This document shows positions 17,552 to 26,861 of a stretch of 64,000 bases of DNA, piece by piece. A model generated the notes under the pieces. It was not told the origin of the DNA. It ran no database searches and saw only the letters and a program-made list of their open reading frames with translations. The stretch's first letter is position 1. The number at the start of each line of letters is the position of its first letter. Origin of the DNA: Agromyces bracchium (GTDB lineage Bacteria; Actinomycetota; Actinomycetes; Actinomycetales; Microbacteriaceae); contig NZ_WMLB01000023.1 of assembly GCF_009709675.1 (NCBI RefSeq), positions 124,001 through 188,000 on the forward strand, in the 5' to 3' direction. The translations under genes and the position numbers were made by a program.

Positions 17552-19318
17552 TCAGCGCCCGAGCACCGCGCGCACGCCCTCGATCGGCACGCTCGTGCGC
17601 TCGCCCGTCGCGCGATCCCAGACCTCGACGACGCCGTCGGCGACTCCGCGACCGGCGATCACGATCGTCGGCACGCCGATGAGCTCGGCGTCGGCGAACT
17701 TCACGCCCGGCGAGAGCTTCGGCCGGTCGTCGAAGAGGATGTCGAGCCCGGCGGCCTCGAGGTCCGCGACGACGCGCTCGGCGGCCTCGAACGCCGCCTG
17801 GTCCTTGCCCGTCGCCAGCACGTGCACGTCGAAGGGCGCGACCGAGGCGGGCCAGACGAGGCCCTTGTCGTCGTTGTGGAGCTCGGCGATGATCGCGAGG
17901 ATGCGCGTCACGCCGATGCCGTACGAGCCCATGGTGACGGTCGCGAGCTTGCCGTTCTCGTCGAGCACCTTGAGGCCGAGCGCCTCGGCGTACTTGCGAC
18001 CGAGCTGGAAGACGTGGCCGATCTCCATGCCGCGCGCGAGCTCGACCGGCCCCGAGCCGTCCGGTGCCGGGTCGCCCTCGCGCACGTTCGCCGCCTCGAT
18101 CGTCCCGTCCGCGACGAAGTCGCGTCCGGCGACGAGCCCGAACACGTGCTTCTCGTCGAGGTTCGCGCCCGTGATCCACTCGGTGCCGTCGACGACGCGC
18201 GGGTCGACGAGGTAGCGGATCCCCGTCGAGGACTCGGCGCCGAGCACGGCGCCCTCGGGCGACCACGGGCCGATGTAGCCCTTGACGAGGCCCGGGTTCT
18301 TCGCGAAGTCCTGCTCGGTCGCCGCCTCGACCTCGGCCGGCGCGAACGCCACCTCGACGCGCTTGGCGTCGACCTCGCGGTCGCCCGGGATGCCGACGAC
18401 GACGATCTCCCGCGTGTGGTCGGGGTGGGTCAGCGCGAGCACGACGTTCTTCAAGGTGTCGGCCGCGGTCCAGTCGCGGCCGTCGGGGCGCGGGTACTCG
18501 AGGTTCGCGAGGTCGACGAGCGTGGCGATCGTCGGCGTGTTCGGCGAGTCGAGCACCTCGGCGGCGGGGAGTCCGTCGAACGGGATCGGCTCGGGCGCGG
18601 TCGTCGTGAACGCCTCGACGTTCGCGGCGTAGCCGCCCGCCGACCGGACGAACGTGTCCTCGCCGACGGGGGTCGGGTGCAGGAACTCCTCGCTCTTTGA
18701 GCCGCCCATGGCGCCGGCATCCGCCTTCACGATGACGTAGTCGAGGCCGAGCCGGTTGAAGATGCGCTCGTACGCGTCGCGCTGCGCCTGATAGCTCGCG
18801 TCCAGTCCCGCGTCGGAGACGTCGAACGAGTACGCGTCCTTCATCGTGAACTCGCGCCCGCGCAGGAGGCCCGCGCGCGGGCGTGCCTCGTCGCGGTACT
18901 TGTCCTGGATCTGGTAGATCGTGAGCGGCAGCTCCTTGTACGACGAGTAGAGGTCCTTCACGAGCAGCGTGAAGACCTCCTCGTGCGTCGGCGCGAGCAG
19001 GTAATCCGCCTCCTTGCGGTCCTTCAGCCGGAACAGGGCGTCGCCGTACTCGGTCCAGCGGCCGGTCTGCTCGTAGGGCTCGCGCGGCAGGAGCGCCGGG
19101 AAGTGCACCTCGTGCGCGCCGGCGGCCTCCATCTCCTCGCGGACGACGCGCTCGATCTTCGCCTTCACGCGCAGGCCGAGCGGCAGCCACGCGAACACGC
19201 CCGGCGCCTGGCGCCGGATGTAGCCGGCGCGGACGAGCAGCTTGTGGCTCGCGACCTCGGCGTCGGCGGGGTCTTCGCGGAGCGTGCGGAGGAAGAAGTT
19301 CGTCAGGCGTGTGGGCAC
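17552..19318 (-). CDS. proS: Prolyl-tRNA synthetase
   Basis: A 588-residue class II aminoacyl-tRNA synthetase that charges tRNA-Pro. N-terminal catalytic segments ([54 protein letters not shown]) include motifs 1 and 2. Residues about 230-390 are the YbaK-like editing insertion found in bacterial-type enzymes. [12 protein letters not shown] is motif 3, and the anticodon-binding domain follows. The GTG start at 19318 is preceded at six bases by TAGAAT with no ribosome binding site, so the transcript is probably leaderless. ispG lies upstream in the same direction with one small gene between. Confidence 0.96.
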   Translation of the reverse strand: MPTRLTNFFLRTLREDPADAEVASHKLLVRAGYIRRQAPGVFAWLPLGLRVKAKIERVVREEMEAAGAHEVHFPALLPREPYEQTGRWTEYGDALFRLKDRKEADYLLAPTHEEVFTLLVKDLYSSYKELPLTIYQIQDKYRDEARPRAGLLRGREFTMKDAYSFDVSDAGLDASYQAQRDAYERIFNRLGLDYVIVKADAGAMGGSKSEEFLHPTPVGEDTFVRSAGGYAANVEAFTTTAPEPIPFDGLPAAEVLDSPNTPTIATLVDLANLEYPRPDGRDWTAADTLKNVVLALTHPDHTREIVVVGIPGDREVDAKRVEVAFAPAEVEAATEQDFAKNPGLVKGYIGPWSPEGAVLGAESSTGIRYLVDPRVVDGTEWITGANLDEKHVFGLVAGRDFVADGTIEAANVREGDPAPDGSGPVELARGMEIGHVFQLGRKYAEALGLKVLDENGKLATVTMGSYGIGVTRILAIIAELHNDDKGLVWPASVAPFDVHVLATGKDQAAFEAAERVVADLEAAGLDILFDDRPKLSPGVKFADAELIGVPTIVIAGRGVADGVVEVWDRATGERTSVPIEGVRAVLGR

Positions 19319-19324
19319 CCGACG

Positions 19325-19330
19325 ATTCTA
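19325..19330 (-). promoter_or_regulatory. -10 of a leaderless proS mRNA
   Basis: TAGAAT on the minus strand ends six bases before the proS GTG. It fits the TAnnnT consensus and the spacing seen at ispG, dxr and rseP. No clear -35 is visible. Confidence 0.5.
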
Positions 19331-19388
19331 TGCAGGGCGGATGCCGCAACCGCGCGCAGCACGAACGGCCGGCACGCCGCCCCGAAGA

Positions 19389-19574
19389 TCACACGTTCCC
19401 GTCGAGGTCCTCCTCATCCTCCATCGCGAACTCGTTCAGCTCGGTCTCGACGGTGTCCGCCTGGTCGGCGACGTCGCCGTCCGCCGCCTCGGTGTCGTCG
19501 GTGCCCTCGTGCAGCGTGCCCATGCCGTCCGGGTAGCCCGCCTCGTCCGGGTACTCGTATCCATCGCCGCTCAT
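19389..19574 (-). CDS. Small acidic protein of unknown function
   Basis: 61 residues, strongly acidic (about 20 Asp/Glu, only one His and no Lys or Arg), with an N-terminal Tyr/Gly/Pro segment (GDGYEYPDEAGYPDG) and a C-terminal acidic helix (TELNEFAMEDEEDLD). The ATG at 19574 has GGAGGGGGA four to five bases upstream, better than the ORF's earlier start at 19595. It lies between ispG and proS on the same strand, with 70-110 bases on either side. No family recognised; it is likely real because of the strong ribosome binding site and the codon use. Confidence 0.6.
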   Translation of the reverse strand: MSGDGYEYPDEAGYPDGMGTLHEGTDDTEAADGDVADQADTVETELNEFAMEDEEDLDGNV

Positions 19575-19683
19575 GGTCTCCCCCTCCGACGGCACCGCTG
19601 CCGGGCGCCGCTGCCCGACAGACTACGTCCGGCGGCCGGGCGCGGACAGGGGTTGCGGCAGTGGCCGCGAGGCATCCGCTCGG

Positions 19684-20835
<1,152 letters not shown>

Positions 20836-20842
20836 GTCTTCG

Positions 20843-20848
20843 AGTCTA
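20843..20848 (-). promoter_or_regulatory. -10 of a leaderless ispG mRNA
   Basis: TAGACT on the minus strand lies seven bases before the ispG GTG start, with no Shine-Dalgarno sequence between. Confidence 0.45.
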
Positions 20849-20861
20849 CGGCCGGGCCGCT

Positions 20862-20903
20862 GGGCGGGGCCTCCATCGAACGGATGGCTCGTGCGCCCCG
20901 CCC
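20862..20903 (-). terminator. Hairpin behind the lipoprotein gene
   Basis: GGGCGGGGC (20862-20870) and GCCCCGCCC (20895-20903) form a perfect 9-bp stem around a 24-base loop, between the lipoprotein stop (20931) and the ispG promoter. Confidence 0.5.
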
Positions 20904-20930
20904 GACTGACTGGCGCGTGGGCAGTGCGCC

Positions 20931-21722
20931 TCACGCGCACTCCTCGGTGGACGGGACCGGGGCGCCGACGCGCGCGACGAGGGCCTCGTCCGCCGTCGGA
21001 CGGAAGTCCACCACGATCGGGATCGAGTAGGCGCCTCCGTCGACGTTCACCCCCGTCAGCTCGACGAAGTCCACGTATGGTCCGGAACAGCCCGTCGGGT
21101 TCGTCACGAGGCCCGGCTCCTCGAGGACGTCGGACCATGGATCGCCCGCCTGGATGCCCTGCTCCGTCGTGAGCTCGACGCCGACGGCGCTCGGACTCGT
21201 GAACTCGATGAGGAACCGCGGGTTCGTGATCGAGTACTCGACCGGCTCCCACCGGTCAACGTGGCGCTGCTCCCAGAGCACCAGCCCCTCCCAGCGGTAC
21301 GAGGTGTTCGGCGGGAAATGGCTGCTGCCCTCGTGGTCCTCCGCGATCGGGGTGGTCCCGACCAGCTCGGTGAATGCGCTCACGACCTCGGCAGGGTCGT
21401 CGAGGTAGGCGTACTCCTCGACGACGGCGCCCGCGGCGTCGCGCAGCTCCACCGCCTCGGGACGGGCCACGATCGTGGTGACCGTCGCCTCGCCGTCGAC
21501 CTCCCCCGCTCCTGCGGGCGGCGTCGAGGCGGCGGGGTCCGCGGTCGCCGACGGCGGCGCCGTGGCCTCCGGCGGCGTCGCGGCGCACGCGCCGAGGAGC
21601 GCCGCGACGGGCACGAGGACCGCACCGGCCATCGCGACGCGCACCGCTCGGCGCCGATCGATCCTGCCGGGTCCTCCGCCGAGCGTCGGAGGGATGTCGC
21701 GTGGGGACGCGCGTCGGGTCAT
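20931..21722 (-). CDS. Predicted Tat-type lipoprotein of unknown function
   Basis: 263 residues. [24 protein letters not shown] combines a basic, twin-arginine-like n-region, a hydrophobic core and a lipobox (LGAC). A Pro/Ala/Thr-rich linker follows, then a mostly beta domain with two cysteines (TGCSGPY and the C-terminal TEECA) that could form a disulfide. I do not recognise the family. The ATG at 21722 has GAGGAG six bases upstream. It is followed by a hairpin and then ispG, and preceded by another hairpin, so it appears to be a single-gene unit. Confidence 0.7.
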   Translation of the reverse strand: MTRRASPRDIPPTLGGGPGRIDRRRAVRVAMAGAVLVPVAALLGACAATPPEATAPPSATADPAASTPPAGAGEVDGEATVTTIVARPEAVELRDAAGAVVEEYAYLDDPAEVVSAFTELVGTTPIAEDHEGSSHFPPNTSYRWEGLVLWEQRHVDRWEPVEYSITNPRFLIEFTSPSAVGVELTTEQGIQAGDPWSDVLEEPGLVTNPTGCSGPYVDFVELTGVNVDGGAYSIPIVVDFRPTADEALVARVGAPVPSTEECA

Positions 21723-21779
21723 GGCTGCTCCTCGATCGAAGGTAGGGAGGTGGGGAACCGCCGGCTCCAGCATGGCAGC

Positions 21780-21805
21780 GGGGGTGCGCCCGTGGGCGCA
21801 CCCCC
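21780..21805 (-). terminator. Terminator behind the alpha/beta hydrolase
   Basis: GGGGGTGCGCCC and GGGCGCACCCCC are perfectly complementary over 12 bp with a very short loop, lying 40 bases after the hydrolase stop. It probably ends the long ketone-body operon. Confidence 0.65.
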
Positions 21806-21845
21806 GCATCACGACTCGATCACGACTCTCGCCATGACCGGCGAC

Positions 21846-22925
21846 TCAGCCCTCCGAACCGCCCTCGCCGACGACGTGCAGGACGAGCTCGGCGACGAAC
21901 CGCTCGGGCTCCTCGAGGAGCGGCGAGTGCCCGCTCGCCTCGAACACGGCCTCGCGGTACGTGCCGCCCCGCCCGGCGTAGGTCTCGAGCACTGCACGGG
22001 TCTGGGCGATCATCGGCTGGGCAGGTGCGACGTCCTCGCCCGGCCAGCCGGGGATCACGCCGAGCGCGCCGAGGTGGTTGAGGTCGAAGAGCGATGTGTC
22101 GGACACGATCACGTCGTTCGCACCGCGGATCCACAGGATCGGCGGCTTGGCCTCCAGGTCGACGATGCCGCTGACGTCGAACCGGGTCGGCGCCATCGTG
22201 TTGAGCACGCCCCGCGTCCCGGGCGCGAAGCCCGGCCAGTTCTCCGACGGCTGCGCATCGCCCGGATAGTTGTCCTCGCCGATCGCGGTCGTGAGCATCG
22301 ACTCGACCCAGCGGTCGTCGTGCTCTGAGGCGAACCCGGGCGTCACGTACGTGCCGAGGTACACCGAGCGCGGCGACGACGGCGCGTCGGAGGTCCGATC
22401 GCCGTCACGCAGCCGGGCGATGAAGTCGGGGTTCGCTCCCCCGCCGCCCGAGCCCGCGGCATCCGGTGTGAGCAGGCGGCCCGCGGCATCCGTCGCCCCG
22501 AAGCCGTAGGGCGAGACGGGGTTGACCAACGTGACGGATGCCACGGGCAGCTCGTGCTCGATGAGCGCCTGCATCACGACCCCGCCGCCCATGCTCCAGC
22601 CGACCAGGTGCACCTCGTCGAGCCCGAGCGCGTCGACCACGGCCGCGACGTCCTCGGCGTAGTCGCCGAGACCGCGCGTCGCGTCGACCGGGCGCACCTC
22701 GCTGCCGCCGAATCCGCGAAGGTCGACGGCGAGCGCGCGGACGTCGGCCGGCAGGGCGAGCATCGTCGGCTGCCAGAACAGCGACGACGACACGTTGCCG
22801 TGCACGAACAGCACGGTCGCGCGCGGGGCGTCGGCGTCCGCGGCCGGACGCTCGAGCACCTGCGCGGTGTAGCGCGGCGTCGCGAGCTCGTGCACCACGA
22901 TGCCGGGGAGGATGTGATCGACCAT
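21846..22925 (-). CDS. Alpha/beta hydrolase
   Basis: 359 residues. The oxyanion region VLFVHGNVSSSLFWQP, the nucleophile elbow GWSMGGG, an acid residue near ILWIRGANDVIV and the late SGHSPLLEEP histidine make a complete catalytic triad. Esterase, lactonase or C-C hydrolase activity is possible. It is separated from scoB by about 100 bases holding a REP-like element, so its membership in the upstream operon is uncertain. GAAAGGA lies about seven bases before the ATG. In context an ester hydrolase releasing hydroxy-acids for the neighbouring pathway is plausible, but this is inference. Confidence 0.85.
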   Translation of the reverse strand: MVDHILPGIVVHELATPRYTAQVLERPAADADAPRATVLFVHGNVSSSLFWQPTMLALPADVRALAVDLRGFGGSEVRPVDATRGLGDYAEDVAAVVDALGLDEVHLVGWSMGGGVVMQALIEHELPVASVTLVNPVSPYGFGATDAAGRLLTPDAAGSGGGGANPDFIARLRDGDRTSDAPSSPRSVYLGTYVTPGFASEHDDRWVESMLTTAIGEDNYPGDAQPSENWPGFAPGTRGVLNTMAPTRFDVSGIVDLEAKPPILWIRGANDVIVSDTSLFDLNHLGALGVIPGWPGEDVAPAQPMIAQTRAVLETYAGRGGTYREAVFEASGHSPLLEEPERFVAELVLHVVGEGGSEG

Positions 22926-22947
22926 GACGGGTCCTTTCGCGAAGTGG

Positions 22948-23046
22948 GGTCTCGATACGGCCCTGGCGGGCCTACTCGACCACCGGGAACGGCTGGCGGG
23001 CCTACTCGACCACCAGGAACGGCTGGCGGGCCTACTCGACCACCAG
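22948..23046. repeat. REP-like palindromic element with 30-bp tandem repeats
   Basis: GGTCTCGATACGGCCC, TGGC and GGGCCTACTCGACCACC (22948-22984) form an imperfect inverted repeat. From 22963 a 30-bp unit beginning CTGGCGGGCCTACTCGACCA is repeated about 2.8 times in tandem. The third copy runs into scoB and supplies its last codons and stop (minus strand GTGGTCGAGTAG). From memory, GGTCGAGTAG...TATCGAGACC elements are common in Microbacteriaceae genomes. Confidence 0.75.
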
Positions 23047-23688
23047 GGCGATGACGCCCGTGGTGTCGAGCGCGGGCTCGGTCTTCTCCACGACCTCCTC
23101 GACGCTCACCCCGGGGGCGAGTTCGACGAGCTTGAGCCCCTCGGGGGTCACGTCGATGACGGCGAGGTCGGTGATGATCCGGTCGACGACGCCCTTGCCG
23201 GTCAGCGGCAGCGAGCAGGAGTCGACGATCTTCGCCGAGCCGTCCTTCGCGACGTGCTCCATCAGCACGATGCGCTTGCGGGCGCCGTGCACGAGGTCCA
23301 TCGCACCGCCGGGGCCCTTGACCATCTTCCCCGGGATCATCCAGTTCGCGAGGTCGCCGTCCTTCGACACCTGCATGGCGCCGAGGATGGCCGCGTCGAC
23401 CTTGCCGCCGCGGATCATGCCGAAACTCGTCGCCGAGTCGAAGTACGCCGCGCCCGGCAGCACCGTCACGGTCTCCTTGCCGGCGTTGATGAGGTCGGGA
23501 TCGACCTGGTCCTCGGTCGGGTACGGCCCGACGCCGAGGATGCCGTTCTCCGACTGCAGCACGACGGTCACGCCGTCGGGCACGTAGTTCGGCACGAGCG
23601 TCGGCAGGCCGATGCCGAGGTTCACGTACGAACCGTCGGCGAGCTCCTTCGCCGCGCGCGCGGCCATCTCGAGGCGGGTGAGCGCCAT
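23032..23688 (-). CDS. scoB: 3-oxoacid CoA-transferase, subunit B
   Basis: A 218-residue beta subunit of the enzyme that moves CoA from succinyl-CoA to acetoacetate or another 3-oxoacid. The glutamate that carries the covalent CoA thioester lies in [10 protein letters not shown], the family signature. [11 protein letters not shown] and [19 protein letters not shown] are also conserved. It starts one base after the scoA stop (TGA-G-ATG), so the two are translationally linked. The final three codons and the stop lie inside a REP-like repeat. Confidence 0.92.
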   Translation of the reverse strand: MALTRLEMAARAAKELADGSYVNLGIGLPTLVPNYVPDGVTVVLQSENGILGVGPYPTEDQVDPDLINAGKETVTVLPGAAYFDSATSFGMIRGGKVDAAILGAMQVSKDGDLANWMIPGKMVKGPGGAMDLVHGARKRIVLMEHVAKDGSAKIVDSCSLPLTGKGVVDRIITDLAVIDVTPEGLKLVELAPGVSVEEVVEKTEPALDTTGVIALVVE

Positions 23689-23689
23689 C

Positions 23690-24463
23690 TCAGTTCTCCT
23701 CTCGCACGGTGCGTCGTTCGATGCGCTTCTCGATGTCGCGGCCGACCTCGACGATGCGGTCGACGAAGATGCCCGGCAGGTGCACGGCGTCGGCGTCGAT
23801 CTCGCCCGGCTCGACGAGCTCCTCGACCTCGGCGATGCAGATGCGGCCGGCCATCGCGCACAGCGGCGAGAAGTTGCGGGCCGACTTGTCGAAGACGAGG
23901 TTGCCGTGCCGGTCGCCCTTCAGCGCGTGCACGAGCGCGAAGTCGGTCGTGATGGCCTCCTCGAGCACGAACTCGTGCTTTTCGCCGCGCACCGTGAAGG
24001 TCTGCACGGGCTTGGCCTTCGACGCGATCGCGATCGACCCGTCGGCCGCGTACTTCTGCGGCAGGCCGCCCTCGGCGACCTGGGTGCCGACGCCGGTCTG
24101 CGTGAAGAACCCGGCGATGCCGGCGCCGCCGGCGCGGAGCTTCTCGGCGAGCGTGCCCTGCGGGGTGAGCTCCAGCTCGAGCTCGCCCGAGAGGTACTGC
24201 CGCTCGAACTCCTTGTTCTCGCCGACGTACGACGAGGTCATCTTGCGGATCAGGCCTGCGCCGAGCAGCACGCCCAGGCCCCAGTCGTCGACGCCGCAGT
24301 TGTTCGAGACGACCGACAGGTCGCCGACCTTCCGCTCGAGCAGCGCCTGGATCAGCACCATGGGGATGCCGCAGAGCCCGAACCCGCCGACGGCGAGTGA
24401 CGCGCCGTCCGGGATGTCGGCGACGGCCTCCGCGGCCGATCCGACGGTCTTGTCCAATGTCAT
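23690..24463 (-). CDS. scoA: 3-oxoacid CoA-transferase, subunit A
   Basis: A 257-residue alpha subunit. [19 protein letters not shown] carries the CoA-binding Gly-rich loop, and [19 protein letters not shown] and [16 protein letters not shown] are family blocks. A strong AAGGAGG site lies seven bases before the ATG. With scoB it would make acetoacetyl-CoA, linking bdhA upstream in the operon to the acetyl-CoA acetyltransferase at the far end. Substrate preference between 3-oxoadipate and acetoacetate is not certain from sequence; the bdhA neighbour favours acetoacetate. Confidence 0.92.
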   Translation of the reverse strand: MTLDKTVGSAAEAVADIPDGASLAVGGFGLCGIPMVLIQALLERKVGDLSVVSNNCGVDDWGLGVLLGAGLIRKMTSSYVGENKEFERQYLSGELELELTPQGTLAEKLRAGGAGIAGFFTQTGVGTQVAEGGLPQKYAADGSIAIASKAKPVQTFTVRGEKHEFVLEEAITTDFALVHALKGDRHGNLVFDKSARNFSPLCAMAGRICIAEVEELVEPGEIDADAVHLPGIFVDRIVEVGRDIEKRIERRTVREEN

Positions 24464-24496
24464 CGTGTGACCTCCTTGTCAGTGACGGCGTTCGCG

Positions 24497-25423
24497 TCAG
24501 CGATGTCCGACGGATGCCGCGGCGTCGGCCTCGGCGAGCCGCGGCGCGACCACCGAGGCGACCTGGGCCGCGCCGGCATCCGTCATGACGATCGTGTAGT
24601 GGTTGAGCCCCGCGACCTCGGTGACGCGGAGCGCCGGCATCCGTTCTGCGAACGCCGCCACCCGCTCGCGAGGGTACAGGGCTTCGGGCTGGTCGAGGAG
24701 GCCGCGCTCGGCGCGGAGGAAGTCGACCGGTGCCGGAAGCGCGAGGAGGTCGTCGACGTAGCCGTCGCCGCCGTCGAGTTCGAGCACGTTCTCGCCGACG
24801 GCCTCGGGCACCGACGATGAACGCAGCTCCGGCGCGGCGCCGACGAGGTCGTAGGCGACGTAGTCGGCGACGCGCTCGTCCCAGGCGGGTCCGATCGCCG
24901 GATGCGCCTTCCAGAACTCGTCGTAGGCCGCGCCGTCGGCGAAGCGCATCTCGAGCCGGGCGATGGCCGGGCCGAGCACGGCCGCGGCGACCTCCTCGGG
25001 CGGCAGGCCCTCCGGGTGCGGGATCGGCAGCCCGCCGTCGACGAGCACGACGCCGGCGACCCGGTCGGGGTGCGCGGCCGCGAGGCGGACGGTCACGAAG
25101 GCACCCATCGAGTGGCCGACGACGAACGCCCGTTCGATGCCGAGCGCGTCGAGGAGTCGCACCTGGTCGTCCGCGTGGTCGCGGAGCGACCACGGGCCCG
25201 GCAGGTCGGCCGAGCGGCCGCGACCCCTGAGGTCGGGCGCGACGATGCGGCGCCCCGGCAGCGCATCGGCGACGTGGTGCCAGGCCCGGTGGCTCGCGGT
25301 GATGCCGTGGACGGCGAGGATCGGGGTCCCCGCGGCATCCGCTCGCCACTGCCCGCCGGCCAGGCGGCCGCCGCGGACCGGCGCCGAGCACGGCACCGGC
25401 GTCGAGAATTCCGTGCCGGTCAT
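24497..25423 (-). CDS. Alpha/beta hydrolase
   Basis: 308 residues. ILAVHGITASHRAWHH is the oxyanion segment, GHSMGAF the nucleophile elbow (Ser), and LNHYTIVM near the C-terminus supplies the histidine. The start ATG overlaps the bdhA stop as ATGA at 25423-25420, which also rules out the longer frame. The family covers esterases, lactonases and oligomer hydrolases. Its tight coupling to 3-hydroxybutyrate dehydrogenase suggests hydrolysis of a hydroxybutyrate ester or oligomer. Confidence 0.85.
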   Translation of the reverse strand: MTGTEFSTPVPCSAPVRGGRLAGGQWRADAAGTPILAVHGITASHRAWHHVADALPGRRIVAPDLRGRGRSADLPGPWSLRDHADDQVRLLDALGIERAFVVGHSMGAFVTVRLAAAHPDRVAGVVLVDGGLPIPHPEGLPPEEVAAAVLGPAIARLEMRFADGAAYDEFWKAHPAIGPAWDERVADYVAYDLVGAAPELRSSSVPEAVGENVLELDGGDGYVDDLLALPAPVDFLRAERGLLDQPEALYPRERVAAFAERMPALRVTEVAGLNHYTIVMTDAGAAQVASVVAPRLAEADAAASVGHR

Positions 25424-26202
25424 CGGGCGCTCCATCCGCCGTCCATGGTGTAGCTCGCGCCGGTCACCATGCGGGCGTCGTCGCTCGCCAGCCAGCCGAC
25501 GAGGCTCGCCACCTCGGCGGGCTCGACGAGCCGCTTGATCGCGGACTCGGTCAGCATGACCTTCTCCACGACGTCCTCCTCGGGGATCCCGTGCACGGTC
25601 GCCTGGTCGGCGATCTGCTTCTCCACGAGGGGCGTGCGCACGTATCCGGGGTTCACGCAGTTCGACGTGACGCCGTGCGGGCCGCCCTCCAGCGCCGTGA
25701 CCTTCGAGAGCCCCTCGAGCCCGTGCTTCGCCACGACGTACGCCGACTTGAACGGCGAGGCGCGGAGCCCGTGCACGCTCGAGAGGTTGATCACGCGGCC
25801 CCAGCCCCGCTCGTACATGCCCGGCAGGGCGGCGCGGATGAGCAGGAAGGGGGCCTCGAGCATGATCCGCAGGATCAGCGAGAACCGCTCGGGCTCGAAC
25901 TGCTCGATCGGCCGCACGTGCTGGATCCCCGCGTTGTTGACCAGGATGTCGGCCTCGAGGCTGAGTTCGGCGAGCGCCGCCGTGTCGCCGAGGTCGACCT
26001 GCCAGGCCTCGCCGCCGATGCGCTCGGCCGCCGCGGTCGCCGCCTCGCCGTTGAGGTCGGCGATCGTCACGTGCGCGCCCGCCGCGGCGAACGCCTCGGC
26101 GCACGCGAGCCCGATCCCGCTCGCTCCACCCGTGACGATCGCGCGGCGTCCGGCCAGAGCCGTCGATCGGCCCGGTGCCGTCGATCCGGCCAGTCCCGTC
26201 AT
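25420..26202 (-). CDS. bdhA: 3-hydroxybutyrate dehydrogenase (short-chain dehydrogenase)
   Basis: A 260-residue NAD-dependent enzyme, predicted to oxidise (R)-3-hydroxybutyrate to acetoacetate. The NAD site is VTGGASGIGLACA. NNAG, the catalytic Ser in LSSVHG and the Tyr/Lys pair in SAYVVAKHG are all present. The sequences HGLRASPFKSAYVVAKHGL and CVNPGYVRTPLVEKQI are close to those of 3-hydroxybutyrate dehydrogenases. The ATG overlaps the tetR stop (ATGA). CoA-transferase and thiolase genes nearby complete the path to acetyl-CoA. Another hydroxyacid substrate remains possible. Confidence 0.87.
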   Translation of the reverse strand: MTGLAGSTAPGRSTALAGRRAIVTGGASGIGLACAEAFAAAGAHVTIADLNGEAATAAAERIGGEAWQVDLGDTAALAELSLEADILVNNAGIQHVRPIEQFEPERFSLILRIMLEAPFLLIRAALPGMYERGWGRVINLSSVHGLRASPFKSAYVVAKHGLEGLSKVTALEGGPHGVTSNCVNPGYVRTPLVEKQIADQATVHGIPEEDVVEKVMLTESAIKRLVEPAEVASLVGWLASDDARMVTGASYTMDGGWSAR

Positions 26203-26861
26203 GAGTCCTCCCCTTCGCTGCGGCGATCGCCCCGTCCGAGGGCGCCGCCGATGAATCGCATCATCTCGTCGAGCACGTGCTCGGGAACCGCGTCGGTGCC
26301 CGACGCGGTCGGGTCGGCGTCGTCGCCGGGCCCGCCCGCCCCGTTGCCCCAGAGCACCCAGCGCATGCCGATCATCTCGCCGATGCCCATGAGCGCCCAT
26401 GCGGCCACGGTCGGGTCGATGTCCGAGATCTCGCCGTCCAGCTGCGCCTGTCGCAGCCCGTCGATGTAGCCCTCGACGATGCGCGTGTAGTGCAGGCGCA
26501 GCGCGCCCGGCGAGACGAACTCCGCCTCGCGGACCACCCGGTAGAGCGCCGGGTGCTCGGCGGTGAACCGGAAGAACGCCGCGAAGCCCTCGCGCTCGGC
26601 CTCGAGCCGGCTCGTCGCGCCGCGCGCGCCCTCGCTCATGGCGTGCCGCACGCGCTGGTTGAGGTCCTCCACGAGTTCGTCGAACACGTCGAGCTTCGAA
26701 TCGAAGTACAGGTAGAACGTGCCCTGGCCCACGCCCGCGCGCTCGGTGATTCGCGAAACGGATGACTCGGTGTAGCCGTGCTCGGCGAACACGTGCTCGG
26801 CGGCCTCGAGGATCCGCCGGCGGGTCTGCTCGCCGCGCGCGGTGCGCGGTGCGGCGCTCAT
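26199..26861 (-). CDS. TetR-family transcriptional regulator
   Basis: 220 residues. The N-terminal helix-turn-helix (RRRILEAAEHVFAEHGYTES through GVGQGTFYLYFDSKLDVFDE) is standard TetR. A long helical ligand domain follows. It is embedded between the acyl-CoA ligase and bdhA with ATGA overlaps on both sides, so it is co-transcribed with the genes it probably controls. The likely inducer is an acyl-CoA or hydroxy-acid intermediate. A 20-bp palindrome in the livK/thiolase divergent region (33151-33170) is its best candidate operator. Confidence 0.9.
   Translation of the reverse strand: MSAAPRTARGEQTRRRILEAAEHVFAEHGYTESSVSRITERAGVGQGTFYLYFDSKLDVFDELVEDLNQRVRHAMSEGARGATSRLEAEREGFAAFFRFTAEHPALYRVVREAEFVSPGALRLHYTRIVEGYIDGLRQAQLDGEISDIDPTVAAWALMGIGEMIGMRWVLWGNGAGGPGDDADPTASGTDAVPEHVLDEMMRFIGGALGRGDRRSEGEDS

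Noticed and set aside
22963-23046. Tandem 30-bp repeats as a CRISPR array
   Set aside because: The copies are directly adjacent with no spacers and overlap a gene stop; there are no cas genes.
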